Source: Candidatus Saccharimonadota bacterium
GTDB taxonomy: Bacteria > Patescibacteriota > Saccharimonadia > Saccharimonadales > Saccharimonadaceae
Length of the DNA: 43,631 bases
Assembly: GCA_017405345.1 (NCBI GenBank)
Contig: JAFRAP010000048.1
Coordinates: 1 to 43,631 of the forward strand
Direction: 5' to 3'
The position numbers and the translations under genes are program-made. How positions within the stretch are numbered: position 1 is the first letter of the stretch; every line of letters begins with the position of its first letter. The notes below the pieces were generated by a model. It was not told where the DNA came from, did not search any database, and saw only the letters and a program-made list of their open reading frames with translations. Of the stretch, positions 17,668 to 24,603 are shown piece after piece.

Positions 17668-18504
17668 CTATTTCCTCTTTCCTTCGTGGCGACTGCGCAC
17701 GATATACTTATTAGTTTGCTTATTATGACGGGTGCGATACCCCAAGGTCAGCTGACCCCAAGGTGTACGTGGCGCCTTACCAGAGCCGTGACGTCCACCG
17801 TCACCACCACCATGAGGGTGATCTGTGGCATTCATCACCACACCACGCACCGTTGGGCGAATACCCTTACGGCGCCGGCGACCAGCCGCACCAATCTTAA
17901 TATTCTGATGTTGCACGTTAGAAACTGTACCAATACTTGCCTCGCAAGTCACTAGTACCTTCCGGACTTCGCCAGACGGCATTTTCAGAGTGGCATAGCC
18001 ATCTTCCTTTGCCATCAGCTGAGCAGAAGCTCCAGCCGCACGTACCATCTGTGCGCCTCGGCCAGGAGTCAGCTCAATCGCATATACCATTGTACCTACT
18101 GGGATATTTTCTAGAGCCGTCCGGTTAGATTCTTCCACCGCCACTTCTTTACCAGTCTTAAAGGTGGCACCCTTCACCATATTTGTGTCCGCTAACACAT
18201 AGTAGTAAACACCGTTCTGGTCTTTCACCCGAGCGATTCTAGCGCTGCGGTTTGGGTCGTACTCAATCTCTTCCACTGTCAAAGTCAGATCCTTTGGCAA
18301 GTTGTGGGTTAAAATTCGGTAATGCCGCTTTACCCCACCGCCACGATGACGCACGGTAATGCGACCTTGGTTATTCTTACCAGCCTGTTGCTTTTTAGCC
18401 TTTGTCAAAGATTTCAGCGGCTTTCTCGTTGTAATCTGCTCAAAATCCTGCGTCGTCTTCTGACGTTGGGCTGGAGTAGTCGGACGATATACTTTAATTG
18501 CCAT
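17668..18504 (-). CDS. rplB: 50S ribosomal protein L2
   Basis: uL2, 278 residues, full length, required for subunit association and peptidyl transferase. It has GRITVRHRGGGVKRHYR, GDKVEYDPNRSARIA-type sequence and the catalytic-region motif MNATDHPHGGGDGG with its conserved histidine. It starts in a TAATG overlap with rplW. Confidence 0.97.
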   Translation of the reverse strand: MAIKVYRPTTPAQRQKTTQDFEQITTRKPLKSLTKAKKQQAGKNNQGRITVRHRGGGVKRHYRILTHNLPKDLTLTVEEIEYDPNRSARIARVKDQNGVYYYVLADTNMVKGATFKTGKEVAVEESNRTALENIPVGTMVYAIELTPGRGAQMVRAAGASAQLMAKEDGYATLKMPSGEVRKVLVTCEASIGTVSNVQHQNIKIGAAGRRRRKGIRPTVRGVVMNATDHPHGGGDGGRHGSGKAPRTPWGQLTLGYRTRHNKQTNKYIVRSRHEGKRK

Positions 18505-18866
18505 TACTTATCTCCTCCCTTCTTGGCCTCTTTTTTGGCCTTTTTCTCAGCGGTCTTCTCTGGCTGCTTTTGCTCAGCCTTCTGCTCGTTAAACACTGGA
18601 ATCTTATCTTTCTCCCCCACCGTTACATAAGCTAACTTGCGATCGCGGCGATAAGTCGTCCCCGGGTAAGCATGCTTACCGCGAGAATAGCGTGTTTTCT
18701 TCCCCTTCCGGGTCAATACTCGCACGTCCTTCACCGTCACCTTAAATTGCTCGGCCACTTCCTTTGCAATCAGTTGCTTAGAAGCTTCCGCCGGAACAAT
18801 AAAGACGTAAGTGTGCTTAGTTTCTTCTGTGTAAGCCTTTTCAGTGGCACGTGGAATCACTAACAT
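18504..18866 (-). CDS. rplW: 50S ribosomal protein L23
   Basis: uL23, 120 residues, docking site for trigger factor and SRP at the tunnel exit. VIPRATEKAY, TYVFIVPAEASKQLI and the basic RKGKKTRYSRGKHAY loop fit the family. The C-terminal 30 residues are a low-complexity Lys/Ala/Glu tail. Confidence 0.95.
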   Translation of the reverse strand: MLVIPRATEKAYTEETKHTYVFIVPAEASKQLIAKEVAEQFKVTVKDVRVLTRKGKKTRYSRGKHAYPGTTYRRDRKLAYVTVGEKDKIPVFNEQKAEQKQPEKTAEKKAKKEAKKGGDK

Positions 18867-19477
18867 TACTTATCCTCCTTATCCAGTAGCCAATTTTCAA
18901 TGACTGGCATTGCTGCTGCCACTATCACCACCTTGTCAGCATTTAAAATATCAAAGACATTCAGATAAGTTGGGCGCACCACCTTCACTGACGCAAGGTT
19001 ATTAGTCGCGCGTAAGGTTAGTTCGTCCTTCTCTGGCACCACTAATAGCACCTTATCTTTCGGCTCCACCTTCACCCCTGCCAAAGCCTTCAGTGCTTCC
19101 TTGGTCTTGCCGTCTTTCACACCTAATTTATCAATGGTTACTACCACCTTATCGGCGTTCTTTAAGCTAAGAGCCTGTGCCACTGCCTGGCGCTTTGCGC
19201 TTTTAGATAGCTTCTTGGTGAAGTTTTCCTCACCAGTCCGACCAAAGGCCACGCCACCGTGCCGCCAAATCGGGTTACGTGTAGAACCAAAGCGTGCCCG
19301 GCCCGTACCCTTCTGACGCCAAGGTTTCTTACCACCACCGCGTACCTCACCGCGCTTTAAAGTCTTTGCATGAGAGCTACGAGAATTGGCCAAATACGCA
19401 TCATATGCGGTCTTTAAAAGTTCGTAATTCTCTACCGTGAGGTCAAAGATTTCTGGATTTAACTTTACGTCTGCCAT
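18866..19477 (-). CDS. rplD: 50S ribosomal protein L4
   Basis: uL4, 203 residues. Its loop (RGGGKKPWRQKGTGRARFGS) reaches the peptide tunnel. In E. coli L4 also represses the S10 operon through a leader hairpin. A structured leader precedes rplC here, so comparable control is possible but unproven. It follows rplC by one base. Confidence 0.96.
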   Translation of the reverse strand: MADVKLNPEIFDLTVENYELLKTAYDAYLANSRSSHAKTLKRGEVRGGGKKPWRQKGTGRARFGSTRNPIWRHGGVAFGRTGEENFTKKLSKSAKRQAVAQALSLKNADKVVVTIDKLGVKDGKTKEALKALAGVKVEPKDKVLLVVPEKDELTLRATNNLASVKVVRPTYLNVFDILNADKVVIVAAAMPVIENWLLDKEDK

Positions 19478-19478
19478 A

Positions 19479-20096
19479 TTACTCCTCTCCCTCTACTGTG
19501 ATTAACCCCTTCTTTGGCCCAGGCACAGCACCCTTCAAGCCCAAAAGGTTATTTTCTTTATCAATGTAAGCCACCACTAAATTCTTAACCGTAACCCGAT
19601 CATGCCCCATCCGGCCAGGCATCTTTTTGCCCTTAAAGACCTTCTGTGGATACATAGAGCCAATAGAGCCAACTCTCCGGATATTCCCCTTAAAACCGTG
19701 AGTATTGCGGGACTCATTAAAGTTCCAGCGCTTTACCGTACCGGCAAAGCCCTTTCCTTTAGAAATACCTGTTACTGTTACTTTATCACCTAGCTCAAAG
19801 CTTTCTACGGTGATTTCATCACCGAGTGCCAGCTCAGGAGCATCATTCACGCGGAACTCCCGGATGAACTTTGGCTTAATATCTTTTCCGGCCTTCTTCA
19901 CGTGGCCAGAAACCGACTTGCTCAGATTCTTACCCTGACCGTACCCGAGCTGCACCGCGTTATAACCGTCTTTTTCGGCGGTTTTAATCTGAGTCACGGT
20001 GGCCGGCCCAGCTTGAAGGATGGTAACAGGTGTCACCATGCCATCTTCACCGATGATCTGGGTCATACCAATTTTGGTGCCGAGGATGACTTTCAT
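19479..20096 (-). CDS. rplC: 50S ribosomal protein L3
   Basis: uL3, 205 residues, an early 23S rRNA binder. ILGTKIGMTQI, KGKGFAGTVKRWNF, HGFKGNIRRVGSIG and PQKVFKGKKMPGRMG identify it. It opens the ribosomal run; rpsJ (S10), which usually precedes it, is not in the window. A promoter and a folded leader lie directly upstream, with AAAGGA before the ATG. Confidence 0.97.
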   Translation of the reverse strand: MKVILGTKIGMTQIIGEDGMVTPVTILQAGPATVTQIKTAEKDGYNAVQLGYGQGKNLSKSVSGHVKKAGKDIKPKFIREFRVNDAPELALGDEITVESFELGDKVTVTGISKGKGFAGTVKRWNFNESRNTHGFKGNIRRVGSIGSMYPQKVFKGKKMPGRMGHDRVTVKNLVVAYIDKENNLLGLKGAVPGPKKGLITVEGEE

Positions 20097-20132
20097 CTTG
20101 TCCTTTCCATTAAATAATATAAAATTCTAAAC

Positions 20133-20195
20133 ATACAGATTACTAGACTTATGAGTAGTTCCCCGAAGGGCTTATCTCTTGCGTCTAGTCTGTAT
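20133..20195 (-). promoter_or_regulatory. structured mRNA leader of the ribosomal operon
   Basis: On the minus strand an outer stem of 13 bp (ATACAGACTAGAC with GTCTAG-TAA-TCTGTAT, three bases bulged) encloses GAG/CTC and CCC/GGG helices capped by a stable cUUCGg tetraloop. It lies between the promoter and rplC, where S10-type operons carry a ribosomal-protein-binding leader. The ligand is not known; L4 or L3 are the natural suspects. Confidence 0.65.
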
Positions 20196-20215
20196 ACCTA
20201 AAATATACTGCACCC

Positions 20216-20244
20216 ATTTTATCACAGATGGGTACAGATTACAA
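20216..20244 (-). promoter_or_regulatory. promoter of the ribosomal operon
   Basis: Minus strand: -35 TTGTAA (20239-20244), a 17-bp spacer and -10 TAAAAT (20216-20221). An inverted repeat ACCCAT/ATGGGT (20212-20233) spans the -10 and spacer and could be an operator. Transcription from here would give a leader of roughly 110 nt. Confidence 0.65.
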
Positions 20245-20255
20245 TACTTTTTTAT

Positions 20256-20603
20256 TTATTCCGCGTAACCACTTGGGGTGGCATCTGCCATCGCCCGAGC
20301 CACCGTGCTGTTCTCAGAAGTCGCAATCGCTGTCAAACGCGCTCGCTCCACCGCCAAATCATCTCTCTTAGCAGACAGTTCATCAATCTCCGCCTCAATG
20401 CTAGAAAGTTCATAATCATAAGCTGTTGCTTTAGTTCCCTGCGTCACATAAATCAATCCCACAATTAAAATCAGTAGACCAAAAATCAGCGAGGTAGAGA
20501 GTGTCCCTAGCGTCTTTGCGCCATGGCGTACGGTGTTGCGATTGCGCATCCAGGTAGCAGTCTCCAAGTTCCTGCGTCTCGCTACATAATTTCCGTTTCT
20601 CAT
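20256..20603 (-). CDS. ftsL: FtsL/DivIC-like division protein
   Basis: This 115-residue bitopic protein has a basic head, one membrane helix (about residues 37-55, STSLIFGLLILIVGLIYV) and a coiled-coil segment (about 62-95, ELSSIEAEIDELSAKRDDL). That is the shape of FtsL, which with FtsB/FtsQ activates septal synthesis. Sequence alone would not separate FtsL from FtsB/DivIC. The position downstream of rsmH decides, as the mraZ-rsmH-ftsL-ftsI order is ancient. A GAGGA site lies upstream of the ATG. Here the next gene is rplC, not ftsI. Confidence 0.75.
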   Translation of the reverse strand: MRNGNYVARRRNLETATWMRNRNTVRHGAKTLGTLSTSLIFGLLILIVGLIYVTQGTKATAYDYELSSIEAEIDELSAKRDDLAVERARLTAIATSENSTVARAMADATPSGYAE

Positions 20604-20825
20604 TGTTTATTTTTCCTCGCTTAAATTAATAATTTCGTTTCCCTAGTTCGGAGCGGCCACTTGACCGCACTATCGCAAAGTTACAAGCTCCGCTCCGAGA
20701 AGGTCATATTTTTTTAAAACACACTCTTTTTTCGCTCAAAAACTAGTCTTGAGGTCTCGGAGATCCGTTGTTTAGCAACGTTTCTCCGTTATGGGCTGCA
20801 AAAAGCAGCCCTCGCTCTTTGCTAT
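20604..20825 (-). ncRNA. structured intergenic RNA region between rsmH and ftsL
   Basis: Minus-strand hairpins follow one another: GGGCTGC/GCAGCCC around TTTTT (near 20793-20811); CGGAGA/TCTCCG enclosing CGTTG/CAACG (near 20757-20789); and CGGAGCGG/CCGCTCCG enclosing GGTCAAGTGGCC-like sequence (near 20649-20698). A T-rich stretch separates the last two. No protein is encoded. It may be a leader or attenuator for ftsL, a processed RNA, or remains of a palindromic element. No known RNA family is recognised. Confidence 0.5.
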
Positions 20826-20891
20826 TTAGCGAAAGTGCACTTTGATGTGTTGAACCCGTGACTTGTTGGCCACAATGATTTGCTTAGGCAT
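20826..20891 (-). CDS. 21-codon ORF with strong ribosome binding site
   Basis: A small basic peptide starts MPKQIIVANK and ends KVHFR. AAAGGAGGG lies 6 nt before its ATG, one of the best Shine-Dalgarno sequences in the window. It sits 42 nt downstream of the rsmH stop and is followed at once by strong hairpins. That pattern fits either a genuine small protein or a leader peptide controlling ftsL. Confidence 0.5.
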   Translation of the reverse strand: MPKQIIVANKSRVQHIKVHFR

Positions 20892-20933
20892 ATTTGCCCT
20901 CCTTTTTATGTTGTTATTTTTTATTTTTATCAA

Positions 20934-21803
20934 TCACGGACGTTTGCAAGCGCGCAATTTCGCGCTTCTGGCCCGTGGGTTGATAACTAACTCCACTTGC
21001 CCGCCTATGATAGGTCTCTTTGTTATAAGCTCCAGCTCAGACTCTTTACCTAAGCTGCTCGCCTCCTTAAAGTACCGCTTTACCATTCTGTCTTCCAGAC
21101 TATGAAAGGTGATCAAGCCTAAACGCCCACCCGGACTTAATAGTTTCGGCAGTAGCGGCAAGGTTTTCTCTAGCAGGCTCAGCTCGTCATTCACGGCAAT
21201 CCTAATCGCCTGAAAAACTCGCGTTGCCGGATGGATACGTCCTTTCTTTTCTCCTATTGCATCAGCCAATTCCTTTGTGCTCGTCCATGGCCTTCCGCCC
21301 GCAATAATCCTTGCGTGCTTCCTGGCCAAACCTTCTGATTCTTCGCCATAATCCATTAAAATCTGCGCAATCTCCCGCTCGCGCCACTCGTTCACCACCA
21401 CAGCGGCAGTTAGAGTTTGCTCACGGTCCATCCGCATATCTAATGGCCCATCATTTGAAAAAGAAAAGCCTCTTTCTCCCCTATCTAGTTGCGGAGAAGA
21501 AACTCCCAGATCTAGCAGTATCATGTCAAAAGTTTTTCCACACTGTAAAAACTGTAGCGCCGCACTATAAAAGTCTGATTTTACTATCTTTACCGCTTCA
21601 CTTTTGTACTTCGCGCGTAAAAACTCAATGGCAAAATCATCTCTGTCCACCAGGACAGACCCTTTATAATTCCGCGTCACATCCAAAATCCTGCTCGCAT
21701 GCCCCGCATATCCTGCCGTGAGGTCTAAATACGTCTCACCGGCCTGAGGTTTTAGGGTTGCCAGCACTTCTGACAGCAACACTGGTCTATGAAGTTCTTC
21801 CAT
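20934..21803 (-). CDS. rsmH: 16S rRNA (cytosine-1402 N4)-methyltransferase
   Basis: RsmH (MraW) uses SAM to methylate C1402 of 16S rRNA in the P site. The protein is 289 residues when started at ATG 21803 (MEELHRPVLLSEVL), the usual N-terminus. The upstream ATG at 21845 would read through the promoter. DLTAGYAGHA is the SAM-binding loop; DLGVSSPQLD, GERGFSF, GPLDMRMD and FHSLEDRMVKRYF are family motifs. It heads the division and wall block; mraZ is not present upstream. Confidence 0.96.
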   Translation of the reverse strand: MEELHRPVLLSEVLATLKPQAGETYLDLTAGYAGHASRILDVTRNYKGSVLVDRDDFAIEFLRAKYKSEAVKIVKSDFYSAALQFLQCGKTFDMILLDLGVSSPQLDRGERGFSFSNDGPLDMRMDREQTLTAAVVVNEWREREIAQILMDYGEESEGLARKHARIIAGGRPWTSTKELADAIGEKKGRIHPATRVFQAIRIAVNDELSLLEKTLPLLPKLLSPGGRLGLITFHSLEDRMVKRYFKEASSLGKESELELITKRPIIGGQVELVINPRARSAKLRACKRP

Positions 21804-21815
21804 ACCTTGAGTGTA

Positions 21816-21844
21816 ATTATACAGGCTTTTTGCCTGTCTTTCCA
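21816..21844 (-). promoter_or_regulatory. rsmH promoter
   Basis: Minus strand: TGGAAA (21839-21844), 17 bp, and consensus -10 TATAAT (21816-21821). The ATG is 12 nt further on, so the leader would be only about 5-6 nt. The spacer contains the inverted repeat CAGGC/GCCTG around AAAAA, a possible operator. Confidence 0.75.
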
Positions 21845-21845
21845 C

Positions 21846-22570
21846 TCTGTCGTTTGAGATCGCTCAACTAGAAACTTTAGCGTGTTTGTTTTTGTTCAAT
21901 TTTTATCTGTTAGCTATACAATAATTTTTACTGTGATGTCGGCCTTGAAAGTTCAAGACTCATTATCATAGTAGTTGAGAGACTTATTGTGTAGTAATGT
22001 TTTTGAGTTAATTGGGAGGTGTTTTTTAGATGTACCTATGGTTTTGGTAACGCGTATCCTAAACGCGCGCCAAAACTCCTAGTTGACCGACCTCAAACCT
22101 TGTTAATGTGCCAAAAAGAAACTACCTATCGTGCCTAGTTAACCGTATGACTTCGTACTCTACTGCTGCGTTTTTGTTTACCTTTTGTTCTTTCATTTGT
22201 TTCTTTTGTTGTGGTTTTTTATATTTATTTCCACTAACTCAAGTTTATACAATATTTTTCAAAAAAGCAATAGCATTTTTAAAGATTTTTTCGGTTTTTT
22301 AATAAGACTTTTCCACATTTACTATAAAAATCAACTCCTATAACAGGGGTAAAGTTTTCCACCGTTCGGTGGAAAAACCCGCAAAATTTATTTTTTCCTC
22401 TATTGACAACTGCCGCACTTTACTAGTATAAAAACCGAACACAAAATCCCCCAAAATATGTTATAACTTCCCTTCCTAACCTCCAAAAAATGTGTCATAA
22501 TATCACTTGACGAGAGGTAGCAGATATTTTATTGCTAGTATTTTGTGCAACGTTTCCAGATTTAAAACTC
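21846..22570. other. long AT-rich intergenic region with hairpins
   Basis: About 720 bp lie between the rsmH promoter and the end of the ftsA operon. It holds a compound hairpin at 22041-22076 (GTTTTGG/CCAAAAC enclosing CGCGT/ACGCG) and a 9-bp stem TTTTCCACC/GGTGGAAAA with loop GTTC (22355-22376). TTTTCCACA lies near 22309 and the word CAGGGGTAAA near 22344. A minus-strand frame of 24 codons (22122-22196, starting MKEQKVNKNA) lacks a convincing Shine-Dalgarno. No tRNA or known RNA is recognised. Confidence 0.5.
22403..22432 (+). promoter_or_regulatory. plus-strand promoter-like sequence without a gene
   Basis: TTGACA (22403-22408), an 18-bp spacer and TATAAA (22427-22432). Transcription would run towards the 3' end of the ftsA operon with no plus-strand CDS ahead. 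It could drive a small or antisense RNA, or be fortuitous in AT-rich DNA. Confidence 0.4.
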
Positions 22571-22593
22571 AAAAAAATCCTCTAGATTTCTTT
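22571..22593 (-). terminator. terminator of the ftsA-ftsZ operon
   Basis: On the minus strand AAAGAAATC pairs with GATTTTTTT (one G-U pair) around loop TAGAG. The loop contains the TAG stop of the last gene, so the hairpin overlaps the CDS end; the arm supplies its own T tract. Confidence 0.55.
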
Positions 22594-22848
22594 GACATAA
22601 TACAATACTTCATCAAACTGCGGCATCGGCGTCCCCTTCCACTCTCTCAGCACCGTTCCGTCATCAGCTAGCGCCACCACCGCCGGAAATTGCAACATGT
22701 CCCTTGCCCGGACAAAAATCTCCCCTTCTGTACTCTCTGGATCTAGCGATTCTACTTCCTTACCAGTTTCTCGCTTAAACTCACTTAGCCAATCTGTCAC
22801 TTCCCTTGCATAATCTGTATTGTCTTTCCATACACAAACAATTCTCAT
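22582..22848 (-). CDS. small thioredoxin-fold-like protein without CxxC
   Basis: This 88-residue protein looks like a miniature thioredoxin or glutaredoxin: an opening strand (MRIVCVWKDN), an amphipathic helix, a central FPAVVALADDGTVLREWKG strand pair with the typical Pro before the second strand, and a final helix. The active-site CxxC is missing; the only cysteine is at position 5. A redox role is therefore doubtful and a binding or chaperone role is possible. It is the last gene of the ftsA-ftsZ-nrdR run, two bases after the nrdR-like stop. Confidence 0.55.
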   Translation of the reverse strand: MRIVCVWKDNTDYAREVTDWLSEFKRETGKEVESLDPESTEGEIFVRARDMLQFPAVVALADDGTVLREWKGTPMPQFDEVLYYVKEI

Positions 22849-22850
22849 TT

Positions 22851-23351
22851 TTACCTTTCCGGGGCTTTGCCCACCTTAACCTTATTATTTAATTTACCTC
22901 TTTTCCCCCGCTTTTGCTCGCGAATAATCTGTTCAAACTCATCTAGCGATTTAAACTTTAAAAAGACGCTAGCAAACCGCACATATGCCACCTCATTTAG
23001 CTCTGCCAACACATCTAATATTGCATTGCCAATCTCTTTGGATGGCACCTCTTCTAGCCCCAAATCATACACTCTATCCACCACCTTGTCCACCACTGCT
23101 TCCACTTCCATCTCTGAGTTAAAGAATTTCCCCACACTTCTCCGCACCGCTGTTAGCAGTTTGTCTCTATCAAATGGCTCCTTGTTGCCACTGGTTTTCA
23201 TCACTACCAGAGACGGCATTTCAATCCGCTCATAAGTAGTAAAGCGATATTTTCCATCTGAAGTTACCCGCCGCCGCCGAATCATCGTCCCGTCCAATGC
23301 CTCACGGCTCTCTAATACTTTGCTGTCGCCGATTTTAAACTTCAGCGCCAT
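22851..23351 (-). CDS. nrdR: NrdR-like ATP-cone regulator lacking zinc-ribbon cysteines
   Basis: The 166-residue protein matches NrdR, the nucleotide-sensing repressor of ribonucleotide reductase genes: VLESREALDGTMIRRRRVTSDGKYRFTTYER, cut here only to show order, aligns with the N-terminal ribbon. KTSGNKEPFDRDKLLTAVRRS begins the ATP-cone and FASVFLKFKSLDEFEQII ends it. All four zinc-binding cysteines of the ribbon are replaced, so DNA binding as in known NrdR is uncertain. The RRRR and RFTTYE anchors persist. It lies 7 nt after ftsZ. Confidence 0.75.
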   Translation of the reverse strand: MALKFKIGDSKVLESREALDGTMIRRRRVTSDGKYRFTTYERIEMPSLVVMKTSGNKEPFDRDKLLTAVRRSVGKFFNSEMEVEAVVDKVVDRVYDLGLEEVPSKEIGNAILDVLAELNEVAYVRFASVFLKFKSLDEFEQIIREQKRGKRGKLNNKVKVGKAPER

Positions 23352-23358
23352 TTATTAC

Positions 23359-24558
23359 TTATTCCTTATTCTTTTTACGTAGCTTCGCTCGGAGAGATGG
23401 TGGTACGTCTAAATCTTCATCTTCGTCAGACTTAATCGTATCCCAGATATTGCCCTTATTCTCACTGGCAAACTCGTTCGCTGCTTCGCTATCAGCAACA
23501 TTTGGTGCCATCGGTGTATTTAACGTAGCATCAGCCGCCGCAGACAAATCTACTGTGTTAGCTGCTTTTTCGGCTTCTCGTGCTGCCTGCTCGCGTTCTA
23601 AGGCCCGATAGTATTCAGAGTCAAAACCCGTCGCCACCACGGTAATGATGATCTCATCTTGCAACTCTGGCCGGATAGACGCACCAAAGATAATGTTAGC
23701 ATCCGGAGAAACTGCCCCAGTAATTACCTCTGCAGCCTCCTGAATTTCACTCATGCTCATATCGTAGCCACCTGCCACAGAGAATAATACACCTCTAGCA
23801 CCTTCAATCTTCACCTCAATCAGCGGTGATTCAATAGCCTGCTGGGCTGCCATCACCGCACGATTCTCACCAGAAGCTCGCCCAATCCCCATCAAAGCAG
23901 AGCCAGCGTTCTTCATGATGGCCTTCACGTCAGCAAAGTCTAGGTTAATCAGTGCGTGCTCTGTAATTAGCTCAGAAATCCCTTGCACGCCCTGGCGCAA
24001 CACGTCATCAGCAATCTTAAAGGTCTCTAGTAGCGGCGTACGTGGGTCAATCGTCTGCAGTAAGCGATCATTCGGGATAGTAATCAGCGCATCTACCTCA
24101 CGAGAGAGCTTTTCTATGGCAACGTCGGCGTTCTCCTTGCGCTTAGCCCCCTCAAAGGTAAATGGCTTAGTGGCCACACCCACCGTTAGGATATCTCGTG
24201 CTCGTGCCTCTTCGGCCACAATTGGCCCTGCACCAGAGCCAGTGCCACCACCAGCGCCTAATGTAATGAATACCATATCTGCACCATCTAGTGCCTTGCC
24301 GATATTCTCTCTACTTTCCTCGCCCGCTTCACGACCCTTCTCTGGGTCTCCACCAGCTCCTAGGCCCTTACCAATGTGTACCTTCACATCAGCATCAGAA
24401 TGATGTAAGGCCTGCGCATCAGTATTGATGGCAATAAATTCTACTCCAGATAGCCCCACCTCTTTCATGCGGTCTACTGCAGAACCGCCGGCCCCACCGA
24501 CTCCAATCACCTTAATGCTAGCTGTGCTCTCCACCTCTGTTGGTTTAATTTCGGGCAT
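23359..24558 (-). CDS. ftsZ: cell division GTPase FtsZ
   Basis: A tubulin-like GTPase of 399 residues that forms the Z ring. [15 protein letters not shown] is the first nucleotide loop, [12 protein letters not shown] the tubulin signature, and [11 protein letters not shown] precedes the T7 loop region. The C-terminal [15 protein letters not shown] segment fits the conserved tail that binds FtsA. A Shine-Dalgarno (AGGAAAAGG) and its own extended -10 lie in the gap after ftsA. Confidence 0.97.
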   Translation of the reverse strand: MPEIKPTEVESTASIKVIGVGGAGGSAVDRMKEVGLSGVEFIAINTDAQALHHSDADVKVHIGKGLGAGGDPEKGREAGEESRENIGKALDGADMVFITLGAGGGTGSGAGPIVAEEARARDILTVGVATKPFTFEGAKRKENADVAIEKLSREVDALITIPNDRLLQTIDPRTPLLETFKIADDVLRQGVQGISELITEHALINLDFADVKAIMKNAGSALMGIGRASGENRAVMAAQQAIESPLIEVKIEGARGVLFSVAGGYDMSMSEIQEAAEVITGAVSPDANIIFGASIRPELQDEIIITVVATGFDSEYYRALEREQAAREAEKAANTVDLSAAADATLNTPMAPNVADSEAANEFASENKGNIWDTIKSDEDEDLDVPPSLRAKLRKKNKE

Positions 24559-24590
24559 ATCCTTTTCCTCACTTGTTAAGACTTACGCCC

Positions 24591-24599
24591 ATTATATCA
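24591..24599 (-). promoter_or_regulatory. extended -10 of ftsZ
   Basis: Minus-strand TGATATAAT, starting a few bases after the ftsA stop. Unlike most such promoters in this window it leaves a leader of about 27 nt with a Shine-Dalgarno, so ftsZ is predicted to be translated in the leadered mode. Confidence 0.65.
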
Positions 24600-24603
24600 T
24601 ACT

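Noticed and set aside
21804-21845. Longer N-terminus for rsmH from the ATG at 21845
   Set aside because: Those codons contain the TATAAT and inverted repeat of the promoter, and the family N-terminus begins at 21803.
22108-22302. Plus-strand hydrophobic 64-codon frame resembling a small toxin
   Set aside because: It is explained by T-rich sequence, has no Shine-Dalgarno or promoter at the right place, and its cysteine/phenylalanine-rich content is typical of spurious frames.
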